Source: Caldilineae bacterium (lineage in GTDB: Bacteria; Chloroflexota; Anaerolineae; J102). From it: DNA of 15,788 bases. A program made the position numbers and the translations under genes. This document shows positions 13,605-15,788 of the stretch, piece after piece. The notes under the pieces were generated by a model. That model ran no database searches and was not told the DNA's origin. It saw nothing but the letters and a program-made list of their open reading frames with translations. Positions within the stretch are counted from its first letter, which is position 1. Every line of letters starts with the position of its first letter. The stretch lies in NCBI GenBank assembly GCA_011192085.1, contig DUEQ01000524.1, forward strand, positions 1 to 15,788, given 5' to 3'.

Positions 13605-15273
13605 GATCCAGAGTGCGGCGTTCGGTGCGAGTAATCTTGCGGGTGTTGATATACCAGCGCGCGAAGGTGTTGAAGCGATCCGCGGGCTCGTTGAGCCGCC
13701 CCACTTCCATGTTGTGTACAGCAGTGGATGCGCCGTAGGTGTAAAGGGGGTAGTAGAGCAGCAGGCCCGGCAGGTCGGCGGCGAAAATGCGTTGGAATTC
13801 ATCGTAGAACTGCTTGCGGAGGGTTCGATCGCTGGTGAGACGGGCCTGCTCCATGAGGATGTCCGCCTCGCGGTTCTGCCAGCCGCCGAAATTCTGGCCC
13901 TTGGGGCTGATCTGCGAGGAGTGCCACAGGGGATAGAGATCGGGATCGCCGTACAACTCCAGGGAAACCAGCGCCGCGTCGAACGACCGGGGAACCAGGA
14001 AATCGGTGATCATCCCGGTGAACGATACGGGCTGAGGAGTCACCTTCACGCCGATGCGGGCCCAATCCTGAGCCAGGGCCTGGACCACGGCGATGGAGTG
14101 GGGCGCGTCGTCGCTGAGGATGGTGAAGGCAAGCTCCTCGCCCTCCTTCTCCCGCACGCCATCCCGATTCGCATCCACCCAGCCCGCGTCTTTCAACAGG
14201 GTCATGGCCTTTTCGGGATCATAGGGATAGCGGGGGATGTCGGGATTGTAGGCCCACGTGCCAGGGAGCATGGGGCTGTCCGCTAACTGGCCCACGCCGG
14301 GGATGATCTCGTTCAGCAGCTTCTCCCGGTCGAGACCATAGGCCAGGGCCTGACGCACAGTCTGATCCGCGAGAAAGGGCGCGTCTGCGGCGTCGAAGTT
14401 GAACAACACTATGGTGTAGCCGGGCGTGGGCGAGGTGAAGAGCTGAAGATCGGGAATGGCTTCGGCCTGGCGCTGATATTCGGGCAACACGCGGCTGACG
14501 CCGTGCACTTCGCCCGCCTCGGCCGCCGCGAGGATGCTGGGATAATCGGGGAAGAAGCGGAATTCCAGCGCGTCGAGATAGGGCGCTTCGTCGAACTGCT
14601 GCACCACCGGCTCCAACCGGGCGTGCTGACTGTCGATCGCCACCAGCTTGAACCGTCCGCTGCCAATGGGCTGGGTGTTGAGCTGCGCTTTGGGCATCTC
14701 TGCGGGCTCATAGCGCTCCCAATAATGTTTGGGCAGCACGCCAAACCAGCGGATGGTCACGTAATCGGGAAACGCGGCGTAGGGCTGAGAGAGCCGGAAC
14801 ACGACCGTGCGGTCGTCGATCTTGGCCGCGATGACTGAGCGCCAGAGGTTGACCAGGTCGGGCAGCACGGGCAGATCGGGGTCTTGCAGCAATTGCACGG
14901 TGAAGATGACGTCGTCCGCGGTGATGCGCAACCCATCGTGCCAGCGAATATCGCTACGCAAGGTGAAGGTGTAGACGTCACTATTGGGCCCCACCTTCCA
15001 ATCCTCCGCCAGATCGGTCTGCCACTCCCCGCGCTCATCCAGCTTCAGCAACCCGTTGAAGATAAGCGCGCACAGATCCCGATCCACTTCATTGTACTGG
15101 CAGAGGATCGGGTTGATGTATTGAGGATTGCCCGCGACCCCTTCAATGAAAACGCCTCCCCGGGCGGGCGTTTCCTGGGAGGAATAGGAGTAAGTGACGT
15201 AGCTGAGCAGAGCGACGACGAGTAAGATGCCCAAAAGGGCGATCACCGCCTGCCAACGTACATGGCGACTCAA
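13579..15273 (-). CDS. Family 5 (oligopeptide-type) extracellular solute-binding protein, membrane-anchored
   Basis: Family 5 proteins capture peptides, nickel or other solutes for ABC importers. The 564 residues begin with a basic stretch and one hydrophobic helix (about 9-28). There is no lipobox cysteine after it, so the protein is probably held by an uncleaved or signal-like anchor, not as a lipoprotein. The family 5 core follows, with INPILCQYNEVDRDLCALIFNGLL split by C58 and C68, DLAEDWKV (87-94), FTLRSDIRWHDG (103-114) and ADDVIFTVQ (119-127). Later TVRQALAYGLDREKL and FGGWQNREADILMEQA match the family's second lobe. The frame starts at a TTG preceded two codons earlier by an in-frame stop, so it cannot start earlier. 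No permease or ATPase genes adjoin it, making it an orphan. The ligand is unknown. Confidence 0.88.
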   Translation of the reverse strand: MSRHVRWQAVIALLGILLVVALLSYVTYSYSSQETPARGGVFIEGVAGNPQYINPILCQYNEVDRDLCALIFNGLLKLDERGEWQTDLAEDWKVGPNSDVYTFTLRSDIRWHDGLRITADDVIFTVQLLQDPDLPVLPDLVNLWRSVIAAKIDDRTVVFRLSQPYAAFPDYVTIRWFGVLPKHYWERYEPAEMPKAQLNTQPIGSGRFKLVAIDSQHARLEPVVQQFDEAPYLDALEFRFFPDYPSILAAAEAGEVHGVSRVLPEYQRQAEAIPDLQLFTSPTPGYTIVLFNFDAADAPFLADQTVRQALAYGLDREKLLNEIIPGVGQLADSPMLPGTWAYNPDIPRYPYDPEKAMTLLKDAGWVDANRDGVREKEGEELAFTILSDDAPHSIAVVQALAQDWARIGVKVTPQPVSFTGMITDFLVPRSFDAALVSLELYGDPDLYPLWHSSQISPKGQNFGGWQNREADILMEQARLTSDRTLRKQFYDEFQRIFAADLPGLLLYYPLYTYGASTAVHNMEVGRLNEPADRFNTFARWYINTRKITRTERRTLDLDKPPGSE

Positions 15274-15310
15274 TTGCTATGGGCCTGTTCTAAAAAAGAA
15301 GATTTTGGAG

Positions 15311-15432
15311 ACGCAGATAACGTTAAAGAGTCAGAGATCCGAGGTCTGAGTCTGAGGGTGACTGTCCAGACATCTGACTTCAGACCTCGGGCCTCGGGCC
15401 TCGGGCAGGGGTAGCATCCGCGGCATCTGCGT
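15311..15432. repeat. Hairpin-rich repeat between secG and the solute-binding protein
   Basis: An outer inverted pair ACGCAGAT (15311-15318) and ATCTGCGT (15425-15432) encloses a perfect 11-bp pair CCGAGGTCTGA (15339-15349) and TCAGACCTCGG (15380-15390). A triple tandem of the 7-mer CCTCGGG runs at 15385-15405. The element occupies most of the 206-base gap. It could end or attenuate transcription from secG, but there is no T-run, so it is better read as a dispersed repeat. Confidence 0.6.
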
Positions 15433-15479
15433 TCCCATGTTCATCGGTAGCCGCGGACCGTCGCCCGGAACGACTGAAC

Positions 15480-15701
15480 TCAGCCCACGAGGCGGACAGT
15501 GACTATCGTCAGCAGCACGAAGAGGATACTGAGGGCAATGGTGGCCTGATAGAGGGTCTTTTCCAGACCGCGACGGGTGCGGTAGACAGTCGTATCGCTG
15601 CCGAAGACGCTGCCCGCGCCGCTGTTTTGGGTTTGAAAGACGATAAGCGCGGTCAGCACAACGCCAAGAAGAATGAGGGCAATCAGCAGAAATGTAACCA
15701 A
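15480..15701 (-). CDS. secG: Protein-export membrane subunit SecG
   Basis: SecG is the small third subunit of the SecYEG channel and aids preprotein movement with SecA. The 73-residue protein has two membrane helices (about 2-23 and 51-71) joined by a loop with QTQNSGAGSVFGSDTTVYRTRRGLEK, split here by its family marks: the Gly/Ser-rich QNSGAGSVFG and the basic RRGLEK. Length and layout match the family. The start is a TTG at 15701, supported by GGAGGAG 7 nt upstream and by the absence of a better start. The 73 bases upstream to the window edge show no clear promoter. The solute-binding protein and tRNA-Leu lie downstream on the same strand. Confidence 0.92.
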   Translation of the reverse strand: MVTFLLIALILLGVVLTALIVFQTQNSGAGSVFGSDTTVYRTRRGLEKTLYQATIALSILFVLLTIVTVRLVG

Positions 15702-15708
15702 GGCGAAT

Positions 15709-15715
15709 CTCCTCC
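15709..15715 (-). promoter_or_regulatory. Ribosome binding site fixing the secG TTG start
   Basis: On the minus strand GGAGGAG is followed by seven bases and then TTG. The site is strong and correctly spaced, which supports TTG as the true initiation codon. Confidence 0.8.
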
Positions 15716-15788
15716 AGATGAAATCAGCTTGTGCAACTGCAAAGCAACCATCACGCGTTGGATGACGCCAACGATCGCAGTGGAAGAC

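Noticed and set aside
15385..15405. CRISPR-like repeat array
   Set aside because: It is three directly adjacent 7-mers without spacers. No cas genes are in the window.

Overview
This GC-rich chromosomal window most resembles a member of the phylum Chloroflexota, probably near Anaerolineae or Caldilineae. That placement is inferred from protein style and gene content, not from a search. The pointers are a topoisomerase I with an N-terminal zinc ribbon of the DUF5679 type, a MoeA fused to a periplasmic-binding-protein-like domain, a tandem thioredoxin, an MGDG-synthase-type glycosyltransferase, and intergenic gaps filled with short hairpin-forming repeats. There is no sign of phage, plasmid, transposase or CRISPR. 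Most of the genes are housekeeping genes.

Layout. 165-626 (-) is a SnoaL-like protein. 888-2015 (+) is a glycolipid glycosyltransferase, convergent with the block ychF > dprA > topA (6963 down to 2255, -). Facing ychF across a roughly 140 bp divergent promoter region is the + strand run moeA-PBP fusion > SRAP protein > recF (7103-11025). Then come hsp20 with a clear terminator (11166-11706), a CDP-alcohol phosphatidyltransferase (11972-12517) and a two-domain thioredoxin (12629-13411). The last block is on the - strand: secG (15701-15480), an orphan family 5 solute-binding protein (15273-13579) and tRNA-Leu(CAG) (13551-13468). The tRNA has its own near-consensus promoter and a strong terminator.

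How the genes fit together. dprA-topA is a linkage also found in Firmicutes, and it joins ssDNA/RecA loading to supercoil control. SRAP next to recF puts an abasic-site shield beside a gap-repair loader. secG near a tRNA-Leu recalls the E. coli secG-leuU order, but here a solute-binding protein gene lies between them.

The most interesting signals are small. (1) A 16-base element occurs three times, each time just upstream of a start codon and each time in the same orientation as the gene it precedes. (2) Two -10 boxes (before dprA and before the tRNA) contain the stop codon of the upstream gene. (3) Two genes without a Shine-Dalgarno sequence (the glycosyltransferase and ychF) have a -10 box exactly 7 nt before the ATG, which suggests leaderless mRNA. 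(4) The MoeA-PBP fusion, the CDP-alcohol phosphatidyltransferase and YchF carry non-canonical motif residues. I did not find an obvious large new system such as a defence island.
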